From positions 761,139,148 to 761,203,147 of the forward strand of contig NC_081414.1 of assembly GCF_030272615.1 (NCBI RefSeq): a stretch of DNA of 64,000 nucleotides, written 5' to 3'. This DNA is from Cryptomeria japonica (taxonomy: Eukaryota; Streptophyta; Pinopsida; Cupressales; Cupressaceae). The notes beneath the pieces are model-generated. The model worked only from the letters and a program-made list of their open reading frames with translations, searched no databases and was not told the origin of the DNA. A program made the translations under genes and the position numbers. Each line of letters begins with the position of its first letter. Position 1 is the stretch's first letter. This document shows positions 21,502-34,096 of the stretch, one piece after another.

Positions 21502-22119
21502 GTTGCACTTAAAATGGTAAAAAGGGACTCTTGACCCATGATTCAGGCCACATTCTCTGATTTTGTCGGGTTTCTGTGCATCATCCTACAAAAAATATGT
21601 GCATCATCTAACAAAAAAATGCTTTTCTATGGTGTTGACAAGTGATACAAGTTTATTTTGCATATTCCATCACCTCTCCACCACCTTTTTATTCATTTGA
21701 CAATGTAGAAAAGGAAGATATACAATGTTTAGATCAAATTTGATCATCTAAGGTAATATTTTAATGTTTCTAGATTTCAAATACTTATTTTTGTTTAAAT
21801 TTTAGAATAGACAAGTTCTTTTCAAAATTCATACTAATCCTATCAGATTTACATTAGATTGAACATTGAATTCAAAGGAAGTTGTGTAAGAAGATGAATT
21901 GTTAGCAGTTTTTAAAAAAAACCCCAAAATGAAATAATTTGTTATTTATAATATCCATTTTAACATATGCATAATTTGTAATTTGCAATATCCATATTAA
22001 CATATTCATTTTTAATATCCATTTGATTTTATTCTTTTTGTATAGTTTATGTTTAATTTTATGATATTTTTGTATAATTCATTCTCATGTATGTGCATGT
22101 ACATGTAGAAATCATCATC

Positions 22120-24560
22120 ATGCCAAGGAAACAACAAAATAATGTAACACCAAAAGAGCGCGAAGATAAGAATGCAAAGAAAAGAGAAGGAATGAGGCAA
22201 CTTCATGAAGCAAGGAAATTGAATACCATAGAAGAAGAGATGCTAATTAAAGAGGAACATGAAACATCTACCCAATCTAAGTGAGAGATGGAATTGGCCA
22301 CACAAAGGAAACAAATGCAAAAACTTTGTGCAAAGAGACAATTGAATCTTGAGGTTAAGAGCATGTCATCTACCACAATTCAAGTTTAAGGCACACCATC
22401 TCTTACATCTAAAGTTGAAGGCACACCATCTCTTACATCTAAAGTTGAAAGCGCACCATCACTTACATCTCACATTCAATGCACACCATTGGCGTCTACA
22501 ACATCTCACATTAAATGCACTCCCTCTATGATATCTCATGTTGCAAGTAAATCATGATTGAAATCAAGTGTTAGAGTTACACCATCTTGTACACCTCAAT
22601 TTCAAGGTATGTCATCATTTTCATCTTCGGTTGAAGGTATGCCATCTATCCCTAATGTTGTTGACATTCCTAATGTTGAGGCATCTCAAAGTTTGAGAAC
22701 ACCTCCTAGAGTTTTGCATAGAAAGACTAAGTACTTGATTGATATTGATGCTAATATTTTAAAACCAATGGTTGATAAGATTCCAAAGTGTACTTGTCAA
22801 AGACATGCTAACCAGATATGGAGATTATTTTTTAAACCTTTAAATGAGACAAGAAGATGTCAACTATTTGTTATAATGATGAAAAATCTGAAATTTAGGC
22901 CCATAATGAAGATTCTTAGGCTAATAACAACAAGTGAATTAAGTGACAAACCTATTGTAAAGAATATAATGAGTGCATATGATAGTGTGGTTTATAACTC
23001 ACATACAAAATATAGTAATACCACATGACGTGTCATTACATCAACAATTGTAAACACTCAAACCAAGAAAGCTCACCTCATTAGAAAGATAAGTAAAGCA
23101 TTAAAAATAAGTAGATAGGCTCTAATGAGATCTATGAGATGGCATCAAAGAGTGGATGATCCAAATAACAATGAGTTATGGGTATTCTTTGATATACTAC
23201 CACAGAAAGATAAAACAGTTGTTGAAGCCTCAAGATCCCTAATTAAATAATTTTGAAATAATAACACAAGGGTCTCTCAAAATCAAAGACATGTTGTAAG
23301 AAGGAGGATTGGTAGTAAAATCCGTGATTCATGTCTGAAACATTTTTTTGGATATGACTTAAACACAATTTTTTGCCAAGTTTCTACATATGTATCCTCA
23401 AATTAAAATTAGTCGAAGATTCTTTGAAATGGTAAAGCCTTTTTATGTAAAAATAAATAACACATACACAACTTCTTGTTGTAGATTGCATGTTGAATTT
23501 TCTAAAACCATTATGATGTTTATCAGCATATATGTGTAGATTTGCATACTAACAATGTTTTCTAGGAATGTAACATAAATGCTCCACCCACATCTTCAAG
23601 GGAATTCATATCTACCATCTTATGTGAAATAGTGGACGGTCAACTATATTACAAGAAATTCTTCTTGGATGGCACATGTGTTCATTGTGGTGGCTTGCAA
23701 CATTCACAAATTTGTGAACATATGGAGGGTACACATGTAATTGGAAATGAACTAGTGGAATTTGGAAAATATAAGATAGTGGCCTACATGCTAAAAGATG
23801 GCAGAGAAGAAAAAAGGTGTGAACTGGTTAGTGAAAATATTTTAGTGTATCAGTTTATGGGCATCTTTCATGAAAATATAGTGTATGAGTATGCAAAGCA
23901 TAACCATTGAGCTCGATGGTTGAACTCATAATTCAAGTTATGCAAGGACACATTTCCATTTGATACAATCCTTTTAGTTGTTGAGTAGAGAACTACACAC
24001 TACAATCACAAAATGAGGTTTAATCACAATATTACAACTCCACACATGTTGCTATATTTGTGCATGAAAGGAATATATCGAAGGAGTATCACTTTTACAT
24101 CAGTGATGATCGCACACACTCTACAAAGTTTGTGCAAGGTTGTTTTCAGATATTCTACCATGATTTGGCTAGCATGGGCATATCATTTTGTCAATCTATC
24201 ATATGGTTAGATAATTGTGCATCACAATTAAAGAATTCTTGTATGTTTTATTGATTGAGTAGGATGCATAAGTTCATTGGTGTTTAGCATATGTGGAATT
24301 TCTCTGAGGTCAGACATGGAAAGGGGGAGTATGATGGTGCAGGGGCATGTATTAAAAGAACTTAAGCACGAGAAGAGTTAAAGTATAAAGAGAATACAAA
24401 CTTAAAAGATGCAAAATAAATTGTTGAGTGTTGCATTGCTACAACGGGTTTGGGTAACGAAGGTAAGACTTTAGTTTGTATATTTTTTTGGTTGGTAGTT
24501 GATACTAACATTGCAAATTTCAAGGATTGTTGTACATTGACAGGATTGAGTGAGCTACAC
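22120..24560 (+). pseudogene. Unnamed DDE-transposase-like gene, N-terminal and catalytic part
   Basis: The frame starts MPRKQQNNVTPKERED at 22120 and stays in phase to about 23400 with only in-frame stops. Parts in order: basic head; a block of 10-residue repeats (GTPSLTSKVE); TKYLIDIDANILKP; a conserved core with RMRWHQRVDDPNNNELW-like text near 23140-23180; and VKPFYVKINN near 23430 in another frame. A splice acceptor with a TACTAAC branch site precedes 23565. After it come DGTCVHCGGLQHSQICEH (23653-23708) and, after a frameshift, FYISDDRTHSTKFVQ, WLDNCASQLKN (24205-24237) and HGKGEYDGAGACIKR (24315-24360). The DNC and HGKGxxDGxGA blocks look like parts of a DDE catalytic domain. I recall similar unnamed proteins from bryophytes and conifers. 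The gene is cut by the copia element at 24598 and resumes at 34097. Confidence 0.6.
22361..22546 (+). repeat. 30-bp tandem repeats inside the transposase gene
   Basis: Units at 22391-22420 and 22421-22450 are nearly identical. A diverged unit at 22451-22480 and further units to 22546 follow, with an earlier unit at 22361-22390. Each encodes about ten residues of the type GTPSLTSKVE, and looser copies continue to about 22650. Confidence 0.8.
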
Positions 24561-24592
24561 TCTTTTTTAGTCTATAATGTAAGTTCATGGAG

Positions 24593-24597
24593 TATCC
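24593..24597. repeat. 5-bp target-site duplication TATCC (left)
   Basis: TATCC precedes the left LTR of the copia element and recurs directly after the right LTR at 34097-34101. Confidence 0.8.
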
Positions 24598-27500
24598 TAA
24601 TAGTTTTGATACTTAATATAAGTACAGATCCAATAGCCAACAAGATGAGGGGGGGGTGAATCATACAAACTTAATCATCCATAAAACATCAGATTCAACC
24701 TTAGTAACATATATACCAGTAATATAACCAAAACTATTAAACATGCAAACTCAAAAGCATATGAACAATATAAACCTCATAACACTAGATTTAATGTGGA
24801 AACCCAAATAGGGAAAAACCACTGTGGGATTTCGAACCCACTAAGGAATATACTCTTCTAGAGTATGCTCGGTTAAAAGCAAATCTTGTTAAAGATTACA
24901 AACACATTGCTAGATGTGACCCGGTTAAGGGATTTCCCTCATATCTGTTAGGATCTTCACTTTGTTAGAAGTGACCTTGTTAAAGGATTTCAAACACTCA
25001 AACAGAATGTCACCTTGCTAGAGGGTTTACATATAAGACTGTTAAGTCCATTTGGTTAAGAGATTTTTTGTCACTTTCGCAAAATAACAGTAATAAAATC
25101 TATTTGCAACTTCACATCTAAAATGCTAAAGCAGATTCCTATTTGTTCAATACAATCTAGACATAGAACTAATCTTGTCTATCTATTGGGCTTCTATACT
25201 CTGTTATTCAAACAGGTCTTCAAGCTTCTATGCTCGATAATCACTATGTAGCATCCCTGTGCATACACTTGCCCACATACATTGTTTATCAACAGTTTCC
25301 TATTTATTAACAATTAGGTAACTGCTTAATATCCTTGATCACATTTCCCATGATCAATCATAGCCATTAGATCTTTGATCTTGTCCAAGTTCAACACATC
25401 TTTCGATCTGAAAACGTTTTACCCCACCTAGGAACTTGCATATATTTCTTGGAACTTGTGCCGGAGTATTGTGGTTCAATCTGAGCTGTAGATCTTCATG
25501 TCGACTTTCCATTGCCTTAGATTCGTTAACAAACTTCATCCATGGCTCAGCAATCATTTAATCAGTTCCATCTCATCAACTTCCTTCATTAAATAACAGT
25601 AATATAACCAAAAATGTTAAACATGCAAACTCAAAAGCACATGAACAATATAAACCTCATAACACCAGATTTAACATGGAAACCCAAATAGGGAAAACCC
25701 ACTGTGGGATTTCGGACCCACTAAGAAATATACTCTTCTAGAGTATGCTCGGTTAGAAGCAAATCCTGTTAAAGATTACAAACACATTGCTAGATGTGAC
25801 CCGGTTAAGGGATTTCCCTCAGATCTGTTAGGATATTCACTTTGTTAGAAGTGACCTTGTTAAAGGATTTCAAACACTCAATCAGGATGTCACCTTGCTA
25901 GAGGGTTTGTTAGGGTTCCCACAGATACTGAGAGGGGGGGTGAATCAGTATTTGACCGGTAGTCAAATTTTCTTAATTTAAAACATACAGAACATAAAGT
26001 AGCAGTGTATCGGTATGCAAGAATTAATGTAATAAACAGAATCAAAAACATCCACATGAAAAGAACACCATAACACAAGATGTTTAACGAGGAAACCTGG
26101 TGTGGGAAAAACCTCGGTGGGATTTGTGACCCACAATATTCACTTACTGGCCAATAAGAGAATATTACTTACAATAGGGGCCTGCACATACAAGAAGGCC
26201 AATTGCCTAGAGCACACTGCTCAGTGAGAAGTCACACTCACTTACAATGAGGATTATACTAATCCAATGATCTATACTACTTTATAATAGCATCTCCAAT
26301 GCCAGATTCAGTACTGGTTCTTGCTCTGTTCTTTACATATACCCTTGACCTATAATTTGCACATTAGGTCTGCCTAATAATTTTATTTATGCTCGCTTAC
26401 CTACACTTACAAATGTCTACAATGATCTCTTTTATATACAAGAGTCATTTTACAATTTTCCAAGTCGGCTTACAATAATAATCAAAATATTACATATCAA
26501 AAATCCTGTCGGCCTCTGTGTCGGTATATATCTTTTCTTCTGTACTGGTGTCGGTGCCAGTGTAGAGTGATCTTGTTGATGCCGGTGCACTGTCTTGCTT
26601 GAATAATGCTTTGCCGGTATGATGTCTTGCCGGTGCCATAGGATTGCAAGGTTGCCATCAATGACAAAACCTTCAATCACACACAATGTCTCATTGGAGT
26701 GTCCATATGCCAACAGGGTTTACATATAAGACTGTTAAGTCCACTCGGTGAAGAGATTTTCTATCACTTTCACAAAATAACAGTAATAAAATCTATCTGC
26801 AACTTCACATCTAAAATGCTAAAGCAGATTCTTATTTGTTCAATACAATCTAGACATAGAACTAATCTTGTCTATCTGTTGGGCTTCAATACTCTATTAT
26901 TCTAACAGGTCTTCAAGCTTCTATGCTCGGTAATCACTATGTAGCATCCCTATGCATACACTTGCCCGCATACATTGTTTATCAACAATTTCCTATTTAT
27001 AAACAATTATGTAACTGCTTAATCTCCTTGATTACATTTCCCATGATCAATCATAGCCATCAAATCTTCAATCTTGTCCAGGTTCAATGCATCTTTCGAT
27101 TTGAAAATGTTTTACCCTGCCTTGGAACTTGCATACTAGTCTTGGAACTTGTGCCACAATATTGCGGTTCAATCTGAGCTGTAGATCTTCATGCTGACTT
27201 TTCATTGCCTTAGATTCATTAACAAACTTCTTCCACGGCTTACCAATCATTTAATCTGCTCCAGCTCATTAGCTTCCTTCATTAAATACCGCATGTAAAC
27301 ATTTAATGCATTCTGTTATAGCTCGGTTACAACTCGGTAACAACTCGGTGAATACTAAACTTCACTCGGTAGACATTCCGCCTTCATTAACCGATAGCGA
27401 TAACCTTAGGGTTTACCAACTAGGTTCTTTTCTTGATAACATAGTGTAGTATTAACCTTTACAATTTACAACATATGTATGATGTTAAAATAGTATAGTA

Positions 27501-27859
27501 TTAACCTTTACAATTTACAACATATGTATGATGTTAAAATAGTCTAAAACATCATGATCTCATCATTGTCTGACTCGGCAGTAGTTGCCCATTGAATACC
27601 TTATTCATCCCCTTATTCATCATATTCTTTCCTGTGTCTTTTACCAACATCTTTATTATCTTCATATCATACTTCTCAAGATATGGCAACATCACACTGA
27701 ATTAGAAAATCAATTTCTTGACATCAATGATAAAATAATAATATCAAGACAGTAAAACATCTTTAATCAGTTATATCCATAATCATCAACAACCTTCTCA
27801 ATATCCTTATGAAATGCCAACAATCTTTCATTGTCTATTATAATGCAATATTACCAACA
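24598..27859 (-). repeat. 3' LTR with internal duplication of about 1 kb
   Basis: Compared with the 1.52-kb right LTR, this one holds a first partial copy (24598 to about 25594, breaking at TTCATTAAATA), then a second copy restarting at CAGTAATATAACC and running to the LTR end at 27859. The second copy is split by the solo LTR at 25908-26715. The outer end reads TAATAG where the right LTR has TGATAG, so the terminal TG has been mutated. The two primer-module copies (GGGAAAAACCACTGTGGG near 24811 and a variant near 25689) show the duplication clearly. Confidence 0.82.
25908..26715 (-). mobile_element. Nested solo LTR (808 bp) of a third copia-like family
   Basis: It is bounded by TGTTAGGGTTCCCACAG and GCCAACA and flanked by the 5-bp duplication GGGTT (25903-25907, 26716-26720). 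It interrupts host-LTR text that reads uninterrupted at 25012-25030 (GAGGGTTTACATATAAG). The minus strand contains GATTCACCCCCCCTCTCAG near the 3' end, and the plus strand contains GGGAAAAACCTCGGTGGG at 26103-26120, linking it to the other LTRs in the window. No internal region is present, so it arose by recombination between two LTRs. Confidence 0.88.
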
Positions 27860-28338
27860 ATCTCCCCCTTTGGCATTGATGGCAAAACCAAGTGATTTGA
27901 CCTTAAAAGATTCAGATTGCTGTGATTCTGAAATGCTGAAATGTTCTCCCCCATACATTAGACTTCTCCTGTTTTCAGTCTTCTTTCCAAGCTGTAGTCT
28001 GCACAGTTTGCTCTTAATCTTCTCCCCTGATAGGTCTTCTCTCAGTTGTCTCTTCTTTATAGTAGTCTTCTCCCCCTTTGTAGGTCTTCTCCCCCTTTGA
28101 CAATAATGCCAAAAAGTAAAGAACTAAAACATAATTTCTTTCTGTAAGAAGTTATTTCCTACTATTGTGTATCAACTGAGTCTTGGTCAGAGCATTTGTC
28201 TTCAATTCCTATTCCCTGTAATATTTCCTGTAGTAATTCCAGTACACTTTTAGAAAACATCCTAAAGTGTATAAATCAGCATCAACTCCCAAAAGATATT
28301 CATTAGAGTCATCAGATTGATGCTTTCACTGAACTCGG
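27860..28338 (-). other. 3' untranslated region with multiple polypurine boxes
   Basis: On the minus strand, CAAAGGGGGAGAT abuts the 3' LTR at 27860-27873. Further boxes with GGGGGAGAA cores lie near 27943-27952, 28069-28080 and 28089-28100. Repeated polypurine tracts between pol and the 3' LTR are a described feature of Sireviruses. Confidence 0.7.
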
Positions 28339-29800
28339 TCAGTGAGTAGAAGATAGGGGTAGGACCCCTAACTGACTTCTGAGATATTCAAAAGTGTCCT
28401 TTGGTAGTGGCATGCTGAAGATAACTGCTATTTGCTCCTTTGTGCTAACATATTCCAACACCACTTTCTTCTCTTGAGCTTCTTCTCTAAGATAATGATA
28501 TTTGATAGTTATGTGCTTTATCTTAGAGTGCATAATAGGATTCTTTGAAATATTAATGACACTAGTATTGTCACAAAATATAGTTACTGGCTCGGTAACT
28601 TATTCATTTATACCTTCCAACAGTTGTTTGATCCATGCAATGTTGGTACAATTCAATGCTGCAACAACGTATTCAGCTTCTGCTATTGACTGTGAAACAC
28701 ATCCTTGTTTCTTGCTAAGCCAACTCACTAGTCTTTCTCCTAAAAAGAACGCTCCTCCACTTGTGCTTTTCCTGCCATCAATGTTGCCTGCCCAATCAGC
28801 ATCAGTATAAACTTTTAAATCAATATCATTTCCTTTCTGATATACTAAGCCATAATCCTTTGTGCCTTTCAAGTATCTAAAAATTCTTTTGATTGCTGTC
28901 ATGTGCGTTTCCTTAGGATCTGCAGAGAATCTTGCAACTATACCTACTACATGTGCTATATCTAGTCTACTGTGAACAACATATTGTAGTTTTCCAATCA
29001 TGGATCGGTAGAGTGTCTCATCAACAGATGCAGATTCATCATTCTTTGATAATTTGCAGTTGGTAGTGATAGGAGTACTTACTAGTTTTGAATCATCCAT
29101 TCCAAATTTCTTCAAGATTTCCTTTATGTACTTGGATTGAGTAATGAAAATCTCATTTTTCATTTGCAGTATCTGTAAACCTATAAAATACTTTATCTCA
29201 CCGATTAATGACATCTCAAATTCTTTGCTCATTTCATTTCCAAAGTTCTTGCATAAAGAGTCATTTCCACAAAATATAATATCATCAACAAATATGGCTG
29301 AGATCAGTATTCCATTTTCATCATTCTTCATGTACATGTTGTTGTTCTCACTTGTCCTTATAAAACTAATCTTAATCAAATAAGAGTGCAATCTTTCATA
29401 CCATGCTCTTGGTGCTTGTTTCAAACCATATAAATATTTGTTCAATTTACATACCTGATCTTTATTATTGTCTTCAACAAATCCTTCAGGTTGTTCAATG
29501 AAAACTTCTTCTTCTAATATTCCATTCAGAAATGCAGATTTGACATCCATTTGATATATCTTGAAGTTCTTGAAAGCAGCATAGGCTAACAATGTTCTAA
29601 CTCCTTCAAGTCTAGCAACAGGTGCAAAAGTTTCACCATAATCAATTCCTTCTTCTTGAGCATAACCTTTGCAAACTAGTCTTGCTTTGTTCAGAATGAC
29701 TTCACCTTTTTCATTTAGCTTGTTTTTGAAAATCTACTTTGTACCGATTACATTTTTGTCCTTCAGTCTTGGGATTAGTGTCCATGTGTCATTCTTATTG
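28339..29800 (-). pseudogene. copia reverse transcriptase and RNase H
   Basis: The frame continues that of the integrase. The reverse transcriptase contains [56 protein letters not shown] and the active-site FVDDIIF (29275-29295). Then come the copia signature ISKNP-type text and the RNase [19 protein letters not shown] (about 28760-28810), [13 protein letters not shown], and IFCDNTSVINISKNP after a TAA at 28600. It ends LRSQLGVLPL near 28350. In-frame stops include one near 29735 (TK*IFKNK). All key acidic residues are present. Confidence 0.93.
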
Positions 29801-30815
29801 ATTTGATCAATCTCTTCTGTCATAGCATTTACCCAATCTTCACTGTTAAATGCCTCTTTTACTATTCTCGGTTCAAATTCAGATATCAAGCATGTGTTCT
29901 ATCTCAATTTGTTCCTTGTCATCACTGGATCATCCTTATCTCCTATAATCTGACTTGGTGCATGATGTCTTCCGACATACTTGACTAATACAGGCTTGGT
30001 AGGCTCTGTATGATCTTCTTCATCACTTGGTAACTAGATATTCTCTTCATTTTCTTCAATAGTCTTCTCGGTAGGACTTCTCGGTTGAACATAGACAAAT
30101 TCATCATAGTCTTCTGGTTCCTTGGAATTTCCTTCATCATTTCTTTCTGCAAATTCATCAATTTTCACATTTGCACTTTCTACTATTTTGTTAGATGATT
30201 TGATCAGACATTTAAATGCTTTGCTTCTAGAAGAGTAACCTAGAAACATTCCTTCTTCACTTTTCTGATCAAACTTGCCATTTCTATCATCTTTATGAAC
30301 ATAGCATCTACTTCCAAAGATTTTAAAATAACTAACATTAGGTTTCTTATCATACCAGATTTCATATGGTGTCTTCAAAGTACCTTTCTTCAATTGAACT
30401 CGGTTCAAGGTGTAAACAACTATTCTTATTGCTTCTCTCCAAAATGTTTGTGGCACCTTCTTTTAAATCATCAGTGGTCTAGCACAATCCACAATAGATC
30501 TGTTTCTTCTTTCAACTATTCCATTCTGCTGTGGAGTTCTCGGTGCAGAGACTTGTCTTTCAATACCATGACCATTGCAAAATAAGTTGAATTCATCAGA
30601 TGTGAACTCTCGTCCTCTATCTGATCTAAGACATTTCATTTGTCTTCCTATTTCATTTTCAACTCTTGCCTTGTACCATTTAAACATTTGAAAAGCTTCT
30701 GATTTTTCCTTTAAAAACATTACTAACATCATCCTTGAATAGTCATCCACAAATAATATGAAATACTTATCACCATAATAACTTTGAACTTTCATAGGAC
30801 CACACTAGATCTAAA
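29801..30815 (-). pseudogene. copia integrase (catalytic core and C-terminal part)
   Basis: The core retains the second catalytic Asp in CLRSDRGREFTSDEF and the Glu in QQNGIVERRNRS. It is followed by QTFWREAIRIVVYTLNR, KTPYEIWYDKKPNVSYFK and EGMFLGYSSRSKAFKC. The segment that should carry the first catalytic Asp (normally within a HTDLCGP-type block) is missing. Near 30803 about 14 bases were lost between two short GTG repeats, shifting the frame and merging LDLV directly into WSYESS. A TAA at about 30460 precedes KKVPQTFW. In-frame stops follow near 30034 and 29900. Confidence 0.88.
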
Positions 30816-32509
30816 ATTCCCTTAGAAGTGTAAGACTTACTTGTAAAGCTTGATCTTGTCATCTTACCCATCTGGCATCCTCGACACATAGCATTCTCAG
30901 GTTTTTCAAGACTCGGTAGACCTCTTACTCTATGCTTCTTACTTATTTTGATCAGATTATCAAAATTGACATGACAAAACCTTTTATGCCATAACCAGGT
31001 ATCATCAATCTTTGCATGCAAACACTTATTTTGAGTTGAGTCAAGGTGAAATGTATTACCTTTTGTTTGTGTCCTAGTAGCAGCTAAATTTCCATTTTTG
31101 TCATGAACTTTGACAATTCCCTTCTGAAATTCTATTTGGTAACCTGTGTTGTTTAGTTGTGCTACACTCAAAAAATTGTATTTCAAACCTTCAACCCAAT
31201 AAACATCATTGCATCTTGCATTATCAAGAAGTGTTATAGATCCTTTACCTCTTACCGGACATGGTGCATCATTACCAAATCTAACATAGCCACCATCATA
31301 ATCTTTTAATATAACAAACTTGTGTTTATCTCCTATCATATGATGTGAGCATCCACTATCTATGATCCAAGAATCATTAGTGTTTATGTGAGATATTAGG
31401 GCTTTTTCTTCATACCTTTCTTCATCTGAGCCATCCTTGATAGCCACATAAACTACTTCCTCTGTATCAATCTCATCTGATTTATCATCATTAGATTCCT
31501 CATCGGCTATTAAGCATGTCTTTCTATCTCTTCTTCTGAAGTCTCGGTGTTCTCTGTAATGATTATCTTTCTGTCTGTTATCTCGGTAATCTCTTCTTTC
31601 AGTAAAATCTTTGTCAGGACAGTTAGAAGCCATATGTCCTATCTTATCACAATTGAAACATTTCAAAGGTAGTTTTCCTTTATACTTACCTTTGCCTCTC
31701 GGTAACCTTTTGGCTAATAGTGCTTCAAACTCTTCTTGCTTTCTGATTTCTTCATACAGTTTGTGTACTTCTTCCATGTTCTTCTGAAATCTTTCACTTG
31801 CTCCATTGTGATCTCCTTCAGAGTACTTATATTTTCTTTCATTGTAATCATTAGATTCATCAATATGAAAAGAACTAAATGCAATTTCAACTTTATCTAC
31901 CGAAGATCCACTGTTATCAAAATTACTTAACTCAAATGCATGTAGCTTACCAATAGTAGCATCTAAAGAAACTGGCATATTAGGTACAGACCTCAATTCA
32001 TTGATTGCAGAGACTCGGATTGCATAAGCTGGTAGAAGGGTTCTCAACAACTTACTTGTTATATCCTTTTCTTCAATAGTTCCACCTGCTCCTTTGATTT
32101 GATTGACAATCTCCTTTAGTCTTGTACTGTACTGAGTTATGTTCTCACCTTCATTCATCCTCATAGATTCAAGTTGTCCTCTCAGATTGTCTACTTTTTC
32201 TCTTTGAACATGTTCATCTCCTCCATATACTGATATGAGCTTATCCTATATTGCCTTTGCATCATTGCAGCCTTCTAGATCATTAAACTCTAAATCGGTC
32301 AATGCAGATGTTAATTCAATCATTGCTTGAATATGTTCTTGCTTTGCCCTTATCTCTTCCATAGTCAATGGATAGGTGCTCGGTGCAACAAAATCATTCT
32401 CTAGATAGTATACAACATATTCTCCAACTCCTGATAGATGTAGATTCATCCTTTTCTGCCATGTAGAGAAACTTGACTTGTTCAGCTTCGGTACATCCCT
32501 CTTATACAT
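30816..32509 (-). pseudogene. copia gag, protease and integrase zinc domain
   Basis: It starts MYKRDVPKLNKSSFSTW at 32509, the usual gag opening. A TAG at 32246 (AI*DKL, probably a former CAG) interrupts gag. The frame continues through the gag dimer/helix region (GENITQYSTRLKEIVNQIK) and an intact CCHC knuckle CFNCDKIGHMASNC (near 31620-31662), followed by an Arg/Asp-rich basic stretch. The aspartic protease motif [11 protein letters not shown] is at about 31335-31370. The integrase N-terminal HHCC site (WHKRFCH, then CRGCQMGK) is intact. Confidence 0.93.
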
Positions 32510-32558
32510 CTTTGGATCTTTAACTCAAGTGCCTTTAAACTTTCCTTTCGGAGTCCAA

Positions 32559-32573
32559 TGCTCTGATACCAAT
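32559..32573 (-). other. Primer binding site (tRNA-iMet type)
   Basis: The minus strand reads TTGGTATCAGAGC directly after the 5' LTR, a perfect plant copia primer site. Confidence 0.88.
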
Positions 32574-34096
32574 TGATAGTTCTGATACTTAATATAAGTA
32601 CAGATCCAATAGGCAACAAGATGAGAGGGTGGGGTGAATCATACAAACTTAATCATCCATAAAAACATCAGATTCAACCTCGGTAACATATATACCAGTA
32701 ATATAACCAAAACTATTAAACATGCAAACTCAAAAGCATATGAACAATATAAACCTCATAACACTAGATTTAACATGGAAACCCAAATAGGGAAAAACCA
32801 CTGTGGGATTTCGAACCCACTAAGAAATATACTCTTCTAGAGTATGCTCGGTTAAAAGCAAATCTTGTTAAAGATTACAAACACATTGCTAGATGTGACC
32901 CGGTTAAGGGATTTCCCTCATATCTGTTAGGATCTTCACTTTGTTAGAAGTGACCTTGTTAAAGGATTTCAAACACTCAAACAGAATGTCACCTTGCTAG
33001 AGGGTTTACATATAAGACTGTTAAGTCCATTTGGTTAAGAGATTTTCTGTCACTTTCACAAAATAACAGTAATAAAATCTATCTGCAACTTCACATCTAA
33101 AATGCTAAAGCAGATTCTTATTTGTTCAATACAATCTAGACATAGGACTAATCTTGTCTATCTGCTGGGCTTCTATACTTTGTTATTCTAACAGGTCTTC
33201 AAGCTTCTATGCTCGGTAATCACTATGTAGCATCCCTGTGCATACACTTGCCTGCATACATTGTTTATCAATAGTTTCCTATTTATAAACAATTATGTAA
33301 CCGCTTAATCTACTTGATCACATTTCCCATGATCAATCATAGCCATCAGATCTTCAATCTTGTCCATGTTCAATGCATCTTTCAATCTGAAAATGGTTTA
33401 CCCCGCCTTGGAACTTGCATACTAGTCTTGGAACTTGTGCCAAGGTATTGCGGTTCAATCTGAGTTATAGATCTTCATGCTGACTTTTCATTGCCTTAGA
33501 TTCGTTAACAAACTTCTTCCATGGCTTACCAATCATTTAATCCTCTCCAGCTCATCAGCTTCCTTCATTAAATACCACATGTAAACATTTAATGCATTCT
33601 GTTATAGCTCGGTTACAACTCGGTAACAACTCGATGAATACTAAACTTCACTTGGTAGACATTCCGCCTTCATTAACTGATAGCGATAACCTTAGGGTTT
33701 ACCGACTAGATTCTTTGCTTGATAACATAGTATAGTATTAACCTTAACGATTTACAACATATGTATGATGTTAAAACAGTCTAAAACATCATGATCCCAT
33801 CATTGTCTAACTCGGTAGTAGTTGCCCATTGAATACCTTATTCATCCCCTTATTCATCATATTCTTTCCTGTGTCTTTTACTGACATCTTTATAATCTTC
33901 ATATCATACTTCTCAAGATATGGCAACATCATACTGAATTAGAAAATCAATTTCTTGACATCAATGACAAAATAATAATATCAAGATAGTAAAACATCTT
34001 TAATCAGTTATATCCATAATCATCAACAACCTTCTCAATATCCTTATGAAATGCCAACAATCTGTCATTGTCTGTTATAATGCAATATTGCCAACA
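32574..34096 (-). repeat. 5' LTR of the minus-strand copia element
   Basis: It ends TGTTGGCAATATTGC on the sense side and TATCA next to the primer site. It contains the shared GGGAAAAACCACTGTGGG module near 32795 and the short GTTAAGG / CTTGTTA repeats seen in the other LTRs. It is followed by the TATCC target duplication at 34097-34101. Confidence 0.9.

Larger units (their letters stand above)
24598..34096 (-). mobile_element. Ty1/copia retrotransposon (Sirevirus-like), nearly complete but inactive
   Basis: A 9.5-kb element in minus orientation between TATCC duplications. The right LTR (32574-34096) is the 5' LTR with a perfect tRNA-iMet primer site. One gag-pol frame runs from 32509 to 28339, followed by several polypurine boxes and a left (3') LTR swollen to 3.3 kb by an internal duplication and a nested solo LTR. 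Coding damage is light: a few stops and one small deletion in the integrase. Gag, protease, integrase, reverse transcriptase and RNase H occur in the order typical of copia. It is inserted in the DDE-transposase-like gene. Confidence 0.92.

Noticed and set aside
22349-22531. His-rich repeat ORF (KAHHLLHLKL units)
   Set aside because: It is another frame of the 30-bp repeats, whose in-phase reading (GTPSLTSKVE) joins the long transposase-like frame.
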